From: Streptomyces zhihengii
GTDB taxonomy: Bacteria; Actinomycetota; Actinomycetes; Streptomycetales; Streptomycetaceae
Length of the DNA: 64,000 nucleotides
Assembly (NCBI RefSeq): GCF_016919245.1
Contig: NZ_JAFEJA010000001.1
Coordinates: 2,762,001-2,826,000 of the forward strand
Reading direction: 5' to 3'
A program made the translations under genes and the position numbers. This document shows, in pieces, positions 49,070 through 58,105 of this stretch; position 1 is the first letter of the stretch; each line of letters starts with the position of its first letter. Below the pieces are notes generated by a model. It was not told where the DNA came from, did no database searches, and worked only from the letters and a program-made list of their open reading frames with translations.

Positions 49070-49885
49070 TCAGCCGGCGATCCGACGCTTGGCCTCGTCG
49101 ATGCGCTCCTGGACGGTGCCGTTGATCAGCTCGTCGCCGACCCGGACCGAGATGCCGCCGAGAACCTCGGGGTCCACCTCGAGGTTCAGGTGCATCTCGC
49201 GGCCGTAGATCCGTGCCAGACCCGCGCCGAGACGCTGCTTCTGCGCCTCGGTGAGCGGCACCGCGGAGGTCACGACGGCGACCATCCGGTCCCGGCGCTC
49301 CGCGGCGAGCTTGGAAAGGGAGTCGAGTCCCGCTTCCAGGCTACGTCCCCGCGGGTGCGTGACGAGACCGACGATCAGACGCTCGGTGACCTTCTCGGCC
49401 TTGCCGCCGAGCAGGGAGCCGAGCAGCTCGCCCTTGGCGGCCGCCGTGGCGGCACGGTCGGTCAGCGCCGAGCGGAGCTCGGGGCTGGTGGCGAGGATCC
49501 GCCCGAAGCGGAACAGCTCGTCCTCGACGTTGTCCAGACGCCCGGTCTTCTGCGCGGAGGTGAGGTCGGCGGTGGCCGCCAGCTCCTCCAGCGAGTCGAC
49601 CAGGTCGCGCGACTGCGACCAGCGCGCGCGGACCATGCCCTTGATCAGGTCGACGGTCTGCCCGCCGATCTGTCCGTCGAGCACACGCCCGGCCAGCTCG
49701 GCCTTGGCCTCGCCGGACTGCGCCGGGTCGGTGAGGACCCGACGCAGCGACACCTCACGGTCGAGCAGCGCGGTGACGGCGGCCAGCTCGCCGGCGAGCT
49801 TCGCCGCGTCGGCCGACGTGGAGTCGGTCAGCGCGTCGAGGGACTCGTGCGCGGCGGCCAGCGCCTCGCGGCTGGCTCCGTTCAT
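49070..49885 (-). CDS. atpH: ATP synthase delta subunit
   Basis: The protein has 271 residues, longer than the roughly 180 of E. coli, because it has an N-terminal extension, as is usual in streptomycetes. The C-terminal half holds the conserved region ending [20 protein letters not shown]. Delta links the peripheral stalk to alpha. The start overlaps the atpF stop in ATGA. A 137-bp gap separates it from atpA. Confidence 0.94.
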   Translation of the reverse strand: MNGASREALAAAHESLDALTDSTSADAAKLAGELAAVTALLDREVSLRRVLTDPAQSGEAKAELAGRVLDGQIGGQTVDLIKGMVRARWSQSRDLVDSLEELAATADLTSAQKTGRLDNVEDELFRFGRILATSPELRSALTDRAATAAAKGELLGSLLGGKAEKVTERLIVGLVTHPRGRSLEAGLDSLSKLAAERRDRMVAVVTSAVPLTEAQKQRLGAGLARIYGREMHLNLEVDPEVLGGISVRVGDELINGTVQERIDEAKRRIAG

Positions 49886-50430
49886 CGCGCGACCTCGGCC
49901 TTCGCCTCGAGCTCGTCGAGGAAGCGGTCGATGGTGCGGCTCTGGCGGGCGCTGTCCTCGAGGGACTCACCGACGAGCTTGCCGGCCAGGTCGGTGGCGA
50001 GCTTGCCCACGTCCTGGCGCAGCGCGGCGGCAGCGGCCTTGCGGTCGGCCGCGATCTGGGCGTGGCCGGCCGCGATGATCTCCTCACGCTGCCGCTGGCC
50101 TTCCGCCTTCATCTCGGCGATGATCGCGGTGCCCTGCTCGGTCGCCTCCTGGCGCAGGCGGGCGGCCTCGTGGCGGGCCTCGGCGAGCTGGGCCTTGTAC
50201 TGCTCCAGGACGCTTTCGGCCTCGATCTTGGCCGCATCGGCCTTCTCCATGCCGCCTTCGATGGCCTCGCGACGCTCCTCAAGAACACGGTTGATGTTCG
50301 GAAGGAGCTTCTTCGCGAAGAAGAAGAAGACGATGGCGAAGGCGATCGTGCCGACGAGCAGCTCGGGGCCCGGGGGCAGAAGCGGGTTCTGCTCCTCCCC
50401 GGCCGCCAGCTGAACGATGTTGGCGATCAC
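49882..50430 (-). CDS. atpF: ATP synthase b subunit
   Basis: The protein has 182 residues. An N-terminal membrane helix at about 22-42 (ELLVGTIAFAIVFFFFAKKL) leads to a long Ala/Glu-rich helix that forms the peripheral stalk dimer with delta. It follows atpE by 39 bases and is coupled to atpH. Confidence 0.95.
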   Translation of the reverse strand: MIANIVQLAAGEEQNPLLPPGPELLVGTIAFAIVFFFFAKKLLPNINRVLEERREAIEGGMEKADAAKIEAESVLEQYKAQLAEARHEAARLRQEATEQGTAIIAEMKAEGQRQREEIIAAGHAQIAADRKAAAAALRQDVGKLATDLAGKLVGESLEDSARQSRTIDRFLDELEAKAEVAR

Positions 50431-50469
50431 ATCAGTGCCTTTCGTCGAAAAGTGTCGTCAGTGAGGTGA

Positions 50470-50721
<252 letters not shown>

Positions 50722-50786
50722 TCATTTACCGGACCGGTGGTGGTTGGCCACCGGACGATTGGGGGTGGGTGCGGGCGTCAGGTGTC

Positions 50787-51605
50787 TCAGTGGTGCTCGG
50801 CGAGAGCGCCCTGGATGTAGGTGCAGGCCAGGAGGACGAAGACGTACGCCTGGACGGCCTGCACGAAGAGTTCGAAGACGATCATGGCCATGGTCATCAC
50901 GAACGAGACGCCCGCGGCCGGGATCATGTAGCTGTTCAGCAGGTACCAGGAGGCGACGGTGAACATCACCAGCATCAGGTGACCGGCGAACATGTTGGCG
51001 AAGAGTCGCACGGCGTGCGTGAACGGCCGCACCAGCAGGTTCGAGAAGAACTCGATGAACGACACGAGCCACTTGATCGGGCCGAGCGACGGGTCGTAGC
51101 CGGTGATGTTCTTCCAACCGCCCACGAAACCGTGGCGCTTGAAGGTCAGCGACACCCAGATCACGTAGACGATCAGCGCCAGGACCGCGGGGTAGGCGAT
51201 GATCGACGAGACCGGGAACTGCGCCAGCGGGATCACGGACCAGATGTTCATGATCCAGACGAAGAAGAAGATCGAGACCATCAGCGGGACGTACTTCTCG
51301 CCCTCCCGCTTGCCGAGCGTCTCGTAGACGATGCCGCGGCGGACGAAGTCGTAGCCCGCCTCACCGATCATCTGGAGCTTGCCCGGGACGACCTTGGCCT
51401 TCCCGAAAGCCATCGTGAAGAACGTGACGACGACGAGCGTGGTGATGAGCGCGAGCAGCATCACCTTGTTGAACTCGAAGCCGCCGACGGTGAAGATCGG
51501 CTTGAAGAGGAAGGAGTGCAGGCCCGGCGCCGGAAAGCCACAGCCGTTGTCGGCCAGGATGCGGCAGCTCCAGTCAAAGGCGAGCGTGGTCTGTTCAGCA
51601 CTCAC
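50787..51605 (-). CDS. atpB: ATP synthase a subunit
   Basis: The protein has 272 residues and five to six membrane helices. The half-channel helix contains the essential Arg (FTHAVRLFANMFAGH). GTG at 51605, with AAGGAG seven bases before it, gives the known SAEQTTLAFDWSCRIL start; an upstream in-frame start at 51641 is not supported. A 226-bp gap to atpI lies upstream and contains no gene. Confidence 0.95.
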   Translation of the reverse strand: MSAEQTTLAFDWSCRILADNGCGFPAPGLHSFLFKPIFTVGGFEFNKVMLLALITTLVVVTFFTMAFGKAKVVPGKLQMIGEAGYDFVRRGIVYETLGKREGEKYVPLMVSIFFFVWIMNIWSVIPLAQFPVSSIIAYPAVLALIVYVIWVSLTFKRHGFVGGWKNITGYDPSLGPIKWLVSFIEFFSNLLVRPFTHAVRLFANMFAGHLMLVMFTVASWYLLNSYMIPAAGVSFVMTMAMIVFELFVQAVQAYVFVLLACTYIQGALAEHH

Positions 51606-51831
51606 CGCGGGCTCCTTCGGCGTGACGCATGGGTTCGGCAACCTCGTTGTGTCGGAGCGGCGCGCAGCCGCGAGTCGGCACCGGACTGGTGTTTCGGATG
51701 TGGGGGCGGCCCTCAGGCATCAAAGCCTCGCGATCGAGCAGGCGTCAGCTCGGATGCCCGCGCCCGCAGTGCCGCAGTTGGCACCGGACGATAGCAGGGT
51801 CCCGAACGCTGCTTTATCCCGGCCCTACCTG

Positions 51832-52269
51832 TCACGACGACAGGCCCGTCTTCTCGCCCTTGCGGGTGTCGGAGGATTCGGGCTCGACGTAGAGAATCTT
51901 GGCCTTCATGAACGCGCGGGCCTGCGCCGCCACCCAGACCACCGTCGCGGCGACGATGGTCGCGGCGAACGCCTTGGGGTTGAACAGCGTGGTGTCCTTG
52001 AAGACGGCGACGAACACGAACAGCACGAGCAGCTGGGTCGTGTAGAGCATCAGCCCCATCGCCTGGAAGAGCTGCGGGAACTGCTTGGCAGTCCGCTGGA
52101 GGACGACGATGCCGCCCCCCATGAAGAGGATCACCACCAGCGTCGCGACGATCGCGCCCACCGCCCCCTTGCCGCCCGCGACCACGCCTGCGATCACGGC
52201 GGCGATCGCGCCGGCGGCAGCGGTGGGTACGACGGTCATGAGAAGTGAGCGTGCGTCGGTGGACGGCAT
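51832..52269 (-). CDS. atpI: ATP synthase protein I
   Basis: The protein has 145 residues with four membrane helices, at about 12-30, 36-54, 72-91 and 103-123. AtpI helps assembly of the c-ring or magnesium handling. ATG at 52269, with GGAG eight bases before it, matches the family length; an ATG at 52311 has no ribosome-binding site. It leads the ATP synthase operon. The 274-bp gap upstream has A+T-rich promoter-like sequence and the inverted repeat ACTCTC-acacat-GAGAGT at 52449-52466. Confidence 0.88.
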   Translation of the reverse strand: MPSTDARSLLMTVVPTAAAGAIAAVIAGVVAGGKGAVGAIVATLVVILFMGGGIVVLQRTAKQFPQLFQAMGLMLYTTQLLVLFVFVAVFKDTTLFNPKAFAATIVAATVVWVAAQARAFMKAKILYVEPESSDTRKGEKTGLSS

Positions 52270-52448
52270 GGCGGCAGCTCCGCTTGCTGGTGGGGGCAGT
52301 GGTGTCGTCATGGACGAGCGTAAGCCCGGTCCCGAGTTGGGCCTCGGGGGCCAACGGACCGTCGCACTACGGTCCTTCGGCTCTGTCTCCGGGTCTCGTG
52401 AACGGTATCACAAACTATTTGATGAGGTCTTTACCCGCAGGTGTGCCA

Positions 52449-52466
52449 ACTCTCACACATGAGAGT
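52449..52466. promoter_or_regulatory. Inverted repeat upstream of atpI
   Basis: ACTCTC-acacat-GAGAGT is a perfect 6-bp-arm repeat in the promoter region of the atp operon. Nearby ATAGTTTGTGATACC, read on the minus strand, is a promoter-like A+T-rich stretch. Together they mark the likely control site of the operon. Confidence 0.4.
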
Positions 52467-52543
52467 GACACTGCGCGTGTGTGCACGACAACCATCGGTT
52501 TCGTCTGGTAAAGGGCGGAAATGCGCCCGCGGACCGGCGAACG

Positions 52544-53923
52544 TCAGCCGCGCGTACCGGCCTTCCGCCGGTCAGGAAGGCGCGAACGAGCGCCCAGCGC
52601 GGTCGCCCCGTTGACGCCGCCGACACCCACCCGCACCCGGGCGTACTCGTCCTCGTCGCCGTCCGTCCGCTCCGGGTGGCCGTCACCGGCCGCCCCGGAC
52701 TCCTGCCGGGCGGTCCCGGCCGCCTCGTCCGCCGGCGACGGACGCCGGCCCTTGCGGCGGCGCCGGTAGCGCGGCGGCACGAACGACTCCGCCCAGCGCG
52801 GCGCCCGCGGCCGGAACCGCGGCAGCAGCAGGAGCACCAGACCCACCGCGCTCAGCCCCGCGATGGCCAGCACGATCCACATCGACGCCGAGTGCACCGA
52901 GTACGCGACGGTGCCGAAGGCGATCAGCGCCGACCAGAAGTACATGATCAGCACCGCGCGGCTGTGCGAGTGCCCGATCTCCAGCAGCCGGTGGTGGAGA
53001 TGGCCGCGGTCGGCGGCGAACGGCGACTGGCCGCGCCAGGTCCTGCGCACGATGGCCAGTGCCAGGTCGGCCACCGGCAGCGCGGTGATGGTCAGCGGCA
53101 GCAGGAGCGGCATGAAGACCGGGAGCATCGCGTGGGTGGCCTCGCGCTCGCCGCCGACGAAGATGCCGAGACGGTCCGGGTCCACCTGGCCCGTGATGGA
53201 GATGGCGCCGGCCGCGAGCACCAGGCCGATCAGCATCGAACCGGAGTCGCCCATGAAGATCCGGGCGGGATGCATGTTGTGCGGCAGGAAGCCGAGGCAC
53301 ATGCCCATCAGGATCGCCGCGAACAGCGTCGCCGGGGCGGCCTCCTCGATCCCGTACCCGTACCAGAGGCGGTAGGCGTACATGAAGAAGGCGCCGGAGG
53401 TGATGCACACCATGCCGGCCGCGAGACCGTCCAGGCCGTCGACGAAGTTGACCGCGTTGATGGTGATGACGACCAGCGCCACCGTCAGCAGGTTGCCCTG
53501 CCAGGCGGTGAGCGAGACGGTGCCCACACCGGGCACGGGGATCCACAGGATCGTCAGACCCTGCGCCACCATCACACCGGCGGCGATCATCTGGCCGCCG
53601 AGCTTGATCAGGGCGTCGATCTCGAACTTGTCGTCGAGGACGCCGATCAGCCAGATCAGCGCCGCTCCGGAGAGCAGCGCCCGCGGCTCGTTCGACAGCT
53701 CGAAGACGTCGTTGAGGTGCGCCAGATGGTCCGCGACCAGCAGACCTGCGCACAGACCGCCGAACATGGCGATGCCGCCGAGCCGCGGTGTCGGTTCCCG
53801 GTGCACGTCACGCGCACGGATCTCCGGCATCGCGCCGGCTGCGATGGCGAACTTCCGCACCGGTCCGGTCAGCAGGTAAGTCACCGCTACCGTGACACAG
53901 AGCGTCAGCAGGTACTCGCGCAC
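52544..53923 (-). CDS. WecA/MraY-family undecaprenyl-phosphate sugar-1-phosphate transferase
   Basis: The protein has 459 residues and about 11 membrane helices to residue 345. Cytoplasmic motifs are IGVLDDKFEID (Mg-binding Asp pair), NAVNFVDGLDGLAAG and HNMHPARIFMGDSGSM. This is the MraY/WecA/TagO superfamily; the position before atpI matches mycobacterial rfe, which starts arabinogalactan linker synthesis. Here teichoic-acid-like or glycan linker synthesis is the likely role. A soluble 100-residue C-terminal tail, basic then acidic, is longer than in E. coli WecA. Confidence 0.88.
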   Translation of the reverse strand: MREYLLTLCVTVAVTYLLTGPVRKFAIAAGAMPEIRARDVHREPTPRLGGIAMFGGLCAGLLVADHLAHLNDVFELSNEPRALLSGAALIWLIGVLDDKFEIDALIKLGGQMIAAGVMVAQGLTILWIPVPGVGTVSLTAWQGNLLTVALVVITINAVNFVDGLDGLAAGMVCITSGAFFMYAYRLWYGYGIEEAAPATLFAAILMGMCLGFLPHNMHPARIFMGDSGSMLIGLVLAAGAISITGQVDPDRLGIFVGGEREATHAMLPVFMPLLLPLTITALPVADLALAIVRRTWRGQSPFAADRGHLHHRLLEIGHSHSRAVLIMYFWSALIAFGTVAYSVHSASMWIVLAIAGLSAVGLVLLLLPRFRPRAPRWAESFVPPRYRRRRKGRRPSPADEAAGTARQESGAAGDGHPERTDGDEDEYARVRVGVGGVNGATALGARSRLPDRRKAGTRG

Positions 53924-54022
53924 TGAATCCCCATGTGTTGGACGACGCGCCGTTCCATACCCTAGGACATACGACGAGCGGGAACGGCCGACGGTTGCAC
54001 TGCGGATGAACGCCGGGTGGCC

Positions 54023-55282
54023 TCAGCGGCCGTACGCCGGGAAGCGTCCGGCCAGCTCGCGCACCCGCGCGGCCACCCCGTCCTCCTCGCGGATCGCTGC
54101 CGCGAACAGCTGCGCGATGCGGACCATCTCACGCTGCCCCATGCCCTGGGTGGTGACCGCCGCGGTGCCCAGCCGGATCCCCCGGCCGTCGCCGTAGGGC
54201 AGGGCGCAGGTGTCGAGCACGATGCCCGCGGCCGCGAGCCGTCCCCGGGCCGTCCGGCCGTCCACGCCCAGCGCGGCCGGGTCCGCACCCACGATGTGGG
54301 TGTCCGTACCGCCCGTGAGCACCGCGAGACCCTCGCCGGCCAGCGCGTCCGCGAGCTCCCGCGCGTTGGCGACCACCTGGTGGGCGTAGGAGGCGTACGC
54401 GGGCGTCGCCGCCTCCCCGAAGGCCACCGCCTTGGCCGCGATGGTGTGCATCTGCGCACCGCCCTGCGTGAACGGGAACACCGCGCGGTCGACCCGGTCG
54501 GCCAGTTCGCTCCCGCACAGGATCATCCCGCCGCGCGGCCCGCGCAGGACCTTGTGCGTGGTCGCGCACACGATGTCCGCGTACGGCACCGGGCTCGGCG
54601 CGGCCCCGCCCGCCACCAGCCCGATGGGGTGCGCGGCGTCAGCGATCAGATACGCGCCGACCTCGTCGGCGACCTCGCGGAAGGCGGCGTAGTCGGGGTG
54701 GCGCGGGTACGAGATCGAGCCGCAGACGATCGCCTTCGGGCGGTGGTGCCGGGCCAGGGTGCGGAGCTGGTGGTAGTCGACGAGCCCGGTCTCGGCGTCC
54801 ACGCCGTACGCGACGAAGTCGAACCAGCGGCCGGAGAAGTTCGCCGGCGAACCGTGGGTGAGGTGCCCGCCGTACGCCAGCCCCATCGCCAGCACCGTGT
54901 CCCCGGGGCGCAGCAGGGCCGCGTAGGCGGCCAGCACCGCCGAGGACCCGGAATGGGGCTGCACATTGGCGTGCTCGGCCCCGAAGAGCGCCCTGGCCCG
55001 CTCCACGGCGAGGCGCTCGGCGGCGTCGGCGAACTCGCAGCCGCCGTGGTGCCGGGCGCCCGGGTAGCCCTCGGCGTACTTGTTCGCGAGCGGCGACCCG
55101 AGGGCGGCGAGTACGGCGGGCGAGGTGAAGTTCTCGGCGGCGATCATCTGGAGCGAGCCGGCCTGCCGCGCCGCCTCGCCGTACAGGATGTCGGCCGCCT
55201 GCGGGTCCTGCCGGCGCAGCGCCTCGAAGCCGGGGCTGTCGTCGACGACCGGTGCGGGGCGCGCTTCGTGTGTCACGGACAT
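54023..55282 (-). CDS. glyA: Serine hydroxymethyltransferase
   Basis: The protein has 419 residues and is a PLP enzyme converting serine and tetrahydrofolate to glycine and methylene-tetrahydrofolate. Marks are MIAAENFTSPAVLAALG, NKYAEGYPGARHHGG, LTHG and DAAHPIGLV; the PLP Lys is in CATTHKVLRGPRGG. The family more usually has STTHKTLRGPRGG; here Cys precedes Ala. Streptomycetes have a second glyA elsewhere, so this is probably the paralogue (glyA2). A 597-bp repeat-filled gap lies upstream. Confidence 0.92.
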   Translation of the reverse strand: MSVTHEARPAPVVDDSPGFEALRRQDPQAADILYGEAARQAGSLQMIAAENFTSPAVLAALGSPLANKYAEGYPGARHHGGCEFADAAERLAVERARALFGAEHANVQPHSGSSAVLAAYAALLRPGDTVLAMGLAYGGHLTHGSPANFSGRWFDFVAYGVDAETGLVDYHQLRTLARHHRPKAIVCGSISYPRHPDYAAFREVADEVGAYLIADAAHPIGLVAGGAAPSPVPYADIVCATTHKVLRGPRGGMILCGSELADRVDRAVFPFTQGGAQMHTIAAKAVAFGEAATPAYASYAHQVVANARELADALAGEGLAVLTGGTDTHIVGADPAALGVDGRTARGRLAAAGIVLDTCALPYGDGRGIRLGTAAVTTQGMGQREMVRIAQLFAAAIREEDGVAARVRELAGRFPAYGR

Positions 55283-55879
55283 GACGGCTCCGGTGCTCGG
55301 GCCTGGGGGGCGGCCCCTCCAATGTAGAACCGGCCCCCCGTTTCCGCCCTGCGGGCACGTGCCGGCCCGTCCGGCACGGGGACGTCGTTTCTCGGCCCCC
55401 GGCGCGGGCTCCGGCACGGGGCCGCCGATGTCAGCCCGTCCGGCGTGGGGCTCCGGCACGGGGGCAACGTTTTCAGCCCGTCCGGCGATTGAGGACACCG
55501 CGCGCAGCGGGGTACCGCGACCACCGGCGGGCAGCCGGGTCCGTACGCGCGGCCGGGTCCGGCGGGGCAACCCAAACCCGTCCGGCCCGGGCTCGGAGCG
55601 GGGCCGCCGATGTCAGCCCGTCCGGCGTGGGGCTCCGGCACGGGGGCAACGTTTTCAGCCCGTCCGGCGATTGAGGACACCGCGCGCAGCGGGGTGCCGC
55701 GAACCACCGGCGGGCAGCCTGCCCCGTACGCGCGGCCGGGTCCGGCGGGGCTCCGCCCCGCACCCCGCGCCTCAAACGCCGGCGAGGCTGAGGTTGCCCG
55801 CCTGCACCGGCCCCACGCGGAAGCGACACACCCCACGGGCCGGGAGCCCGACCGCCCGCGACCGCCTCCGGCGGTCAGC
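55283..55879. repeat. Repeat-filled gap with a 182-bp tandem duplication
   Basis: A unit starting GGGGCCGCCGATGTCAGCCC at 55418 is repeated at 55600 with a 182-bp period; the two copies match over about 150 bases, to GGCGGGG at about 55567 and 55749. Each carries element A of the 16.0-kb block in inverse orientation (55474-55510 and 55656-55692). A GCGGGGCTCCGCCCCGC hairpin follows at 55743-55759. No gene is supported in any frame. The array separates glyA from the phosphatase-family gene. Confidence 0.85.
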
Positions 55880-56527
55880 TCAGACCTTGGGCGGCACGCC
55901 CGTCAGGGCGGTCACCACGGGGTCCAGCGCCTGGTGGATCTCGTCGCCGATGGAGCGGAAGAACGTGATCGGCGCCCCGTACGGATCGAACACCTCGTCC
56001 GCGTCCGGGCTCGGCGCCAGCAGCCACCCGCGGAGGGCCGCCGCCGCGCGCACCAGGGCGCGGGCGCGTTCCACGACGCCCTCGTGCGGGTCGGGCAGCG
56101 TGGTCGGGTCTATCGCCCGCACCAGGCGGGTGAACTCCTTCAGCGTGAAGGTCCGCAGCCCCGCCGAGTGCCCCATGGAGATCACCTGGGCCCGGTGGTC
56201 ACGGGTCGCCGTGAGCACCAGGTCCGCGCGGATCACGTGCTCGTCCAGGAGCTCCCGCCCCATGAACCCGCTCGCGTCCGCGCCGAAGTCCGCGAGGACC
56301 ACCTCGGCGTTGGCCTCCATCGGGGCGCCCTCGTGCCCCCAGGTGCCGGCGCTCTCCACGATCAGGCCGCCCGTGAGGGGATCGCCGAGGCGGTCGCTCA
56401 GGGCATGGCGGGTCAGCCGCTCGGTGATCGGCGAGCGGCAGACGTTGCCGGTGCTGACGTGGAGGATGCGGAAGGTCGGTCCCGTACTGCTGGTCTCCGC
56501 TATGCCACGCCCCTGCGGGGCGGTCAA
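55880..56527 (-). CDS. Low-molecular-weight phosphatase-family protein lacking the nucleophilic Cys
   Basis: The protein has 215 residues. The family P-loop, normally CxGNxCRSP, is STGNVCRSP: Ser25 replaces the nucleophilic Cys, while Cys30, Arg31 and the Asp of LPDPHEG (general acid) remain. Substrate or phospho-ligand binding may persist without normal catalysis. The domain covers about 18-180; the C-terminus is extended (DEVFDPYGAPITFFRSIGDE). It starts at TTG in a TTGA overlap with the Sua5 stop, with GAGGTGG upstream, so the two are coupled. Confidence 0.87.
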   Translation of the reverse strand: MTAPQGRGIAETSSTGPTFRILHVSTGNVCRSPITERLTRHALSDRLGDPLTGGLIVESAGTWGHEGAPMEANAEVVLADFGADASGFMGRELLDEHVIRADLVLTATRDHRAQVISMGHSAGLRTFTLKEFTRLVRAIDPTTLPDPHEGVVERARALVRAAAALRGWLLAPSPDADEVFDPYGAPITFFRSIGDEIHQALDPVVTALTGVPPKV

Positions 56528-57171
56528 TTGGCCACCTCGAGGTCGGGTACCACCTTGCGCAGCTCGTCGGCCGTCAGGGCGCCCTCACGCAGCAGCACGG
56601 GCACCTTGCCGGTGACGTCGACGATCGAGGACGGCACGATCCCGGGGGTCGGCCCGCCGTCCAGGTAGACGGAGACCGAGTCCCCGAGCATCTCCTGGGC
56701 CGCGTCGCAGTCCTCGGGAGAGGGGTGTCCCGTGAGGTTGGCGCTGGAGACCGCCATCGGGCCGGTCTCGGTGAGCAGCTCGATGGCGACCGGGTGCAGC
56801 GGCATCCGGATCGCGACGGTGCCGCGGGTGTCCCCGAGGTCCCACTGGAGCGACGGCTGGTGCTTGGTGACCAGCGTCAGCGCGCCCGGCCAGAAGGCGT
56901 CGACGAGCTCCCACGCCTGCTCGGAGAAGTCCGTGACCAGGCCGTGCAGGGTGTTGGGCGAGCCGATGAGGACGGGGGTGGGCATGTTGCGGCCGCGCCC
57001 CTTGGCGTCCAGCAGGTCGGCGACGGCCTCCGCGGTGAAGGCGTCCGCACCGATGCCGTAGACGGTGTCGGTGGGCAGCACGACGAGCTCTCCGCGCCGG
57101 ACGGCCGATGCGGCTTCGCGCAGGCCGGTGGCGCGGTCCGTAGCGTCGTTGCAGTCGTATCGCCGAGCCAT
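56524..57171 (-). CDS. L-threonylcarbamoyladenylate synthase (Sua5/YrdC)
   Basis: The protein has 215 residues with the YrdC fold. Family marks are LPTDTVYGIGADAF, KGRGRNMPTPVLI, WPGALTLVTKHQ and SSANLTGHPSP. It makes threonylcarbamoyl-AMP for the t6A37 modification of ANN-decoding tRNAs. The C-terminal Sua5 extension domain is absent, so it is the short form. It lies 28 bases after prmC, and its stop overlaps the phosphatase-family start. Confidence 0.93.
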   Translation of the reverse strand: MARRYDCNDATDRATGLREAASAVRRGELVVLPTDTVYGIGADAFTAEAVADLLDAKGRGRNMPTPVLIGSPNTLHGLVTDFSEQAWELVDAFWPGALTLVTKHQPSLQWDLGDTRGTVAIRMPLHPVAIELLTETGPMAVSSANLTGHPSPEDCDAAQEMLGDSVSVYLDGGPTPGIVPSSIVDVTGKVPVLLREGALTADELRKVVPDLEVAN

Positions 57172-57199
57172 CAGCGGGCCTCCTGGTACACGTGCTTCG

Positions 57200-58045
57200 T
57201 CATGGCATCGCCTTGCGTGCGGTCGCGAACCGCGGCCGCCTGTTCAGATCGGGGTGGTCGGCCGCGTCCGCCCAGCCGGATTCTTCGCTGAAGATCCACG
57301 GCACCTGGCCGCCCTGGGTGTCCGCGTGCTCGACGACGACGAGGCCGCCCGGCCTCAGCAGCCGGTGCGCGGTCCGCTCGATGCCGCGGATGGTGTCGAG
57401 GCCGTCCTCGCCGGAGAACAGCGCCATCTGCGGGTCGTGGTCGCGCGCCTCGGGCGCGACGTACTCCCACTCGGTGAGCGGGATGTACGGGGGGTTGGAG
57501 ATGACGAGGTCGACCTGTCCGTCGAGCTCGGGCAGGGCCCCGAGGGCGTCGCCCTGGTGGACGGTGACCCGGGAGCCCTCGGCGTTGCGCCGGGTCCACT
57601 TCAGGGCGTCCTCGGACAGCTCCACGGCGTGCACCCGCGAGCGGGGCACCTCCTGCGCCATGGCGAGCGCGATGGCGCCGGAGCCGGTGCACAGGTCGAC
57701 GATGAGCGGCTCGACGACGTCCATGGCCCGGACGGCCTCTATGGCCCAGCCGACCACGGACTCCGTCTCGGGCCGGGGCACGAAGACGCCGGGGCCGACT
57801 TCGAGCTCCAGGTAACGGAAGAACGCCCGTCCGGTGATGTGCTGGAGCGGCTCGCGCGCCTCGCGGCGCGCGACGGCCTCCCAGTAACGGGCGTCGAAGT
57901 CGGTGTCCTTGACGTTGTGGAGCTCCCCCCGCTTCACACCGTGCACGAACGCGGCGAGCTCCTCCGCGTCGAAGCGCGGCGACGGCACGCCGGCGTCGGC
58001 CAGCCGCTGGGTGGCCTGGGCCACCTCGGCAAGCAGCAGGTTCAC
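57200..58045 (-). CDS. prmC: PrmC, peptide-chain-release-factor glutamine methyltransferase
   Basis: The protein has 281 residues. An N-terminal helical bundle binds the release factor. The methyltransferase domain has the SAM motif VDLCTGSGAIALAMA and the catalytic NPPY (ISNPPYIPL). It methylates the Gln of the GGQ motif in RF1 and RF2. GTG at 58045 has GGAGGA before it. prfA, its substrate gene, is directly upstream (60-bp gap). Confidence 0.95.
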   Translation of the reverse strand: MNLLLAEVAQATQRLADAGVPSPRFDAEELAAFVHGVKRGELHNVKDTDFDARYWEAVARREAREPLQHITGRAFFRYLELEVGPGVFVPRPETESVVGWAIEAVRAMDVVEPLIVDLCTGSGAIALAMAQEVPRSRVHAVELSEDALKWTRRNAEGSRVTVHQGDALGALPELDGQVDLVISNPPYIPLTEWEYVAPEARDHDPQMALFSGEDGLDTIRGIERTAHRLLRPGGLVVVEHADTQGGQVPWIFSEESGWADAADHPDLNRRPRFATARKAMP

Positions 58046-58105
58046 GCTGGTCCTCCGGTGCAGATGCGGTGCGGGTGCGGGTGGTGCGGTCGGGGCCGCC
58101 GCGGG

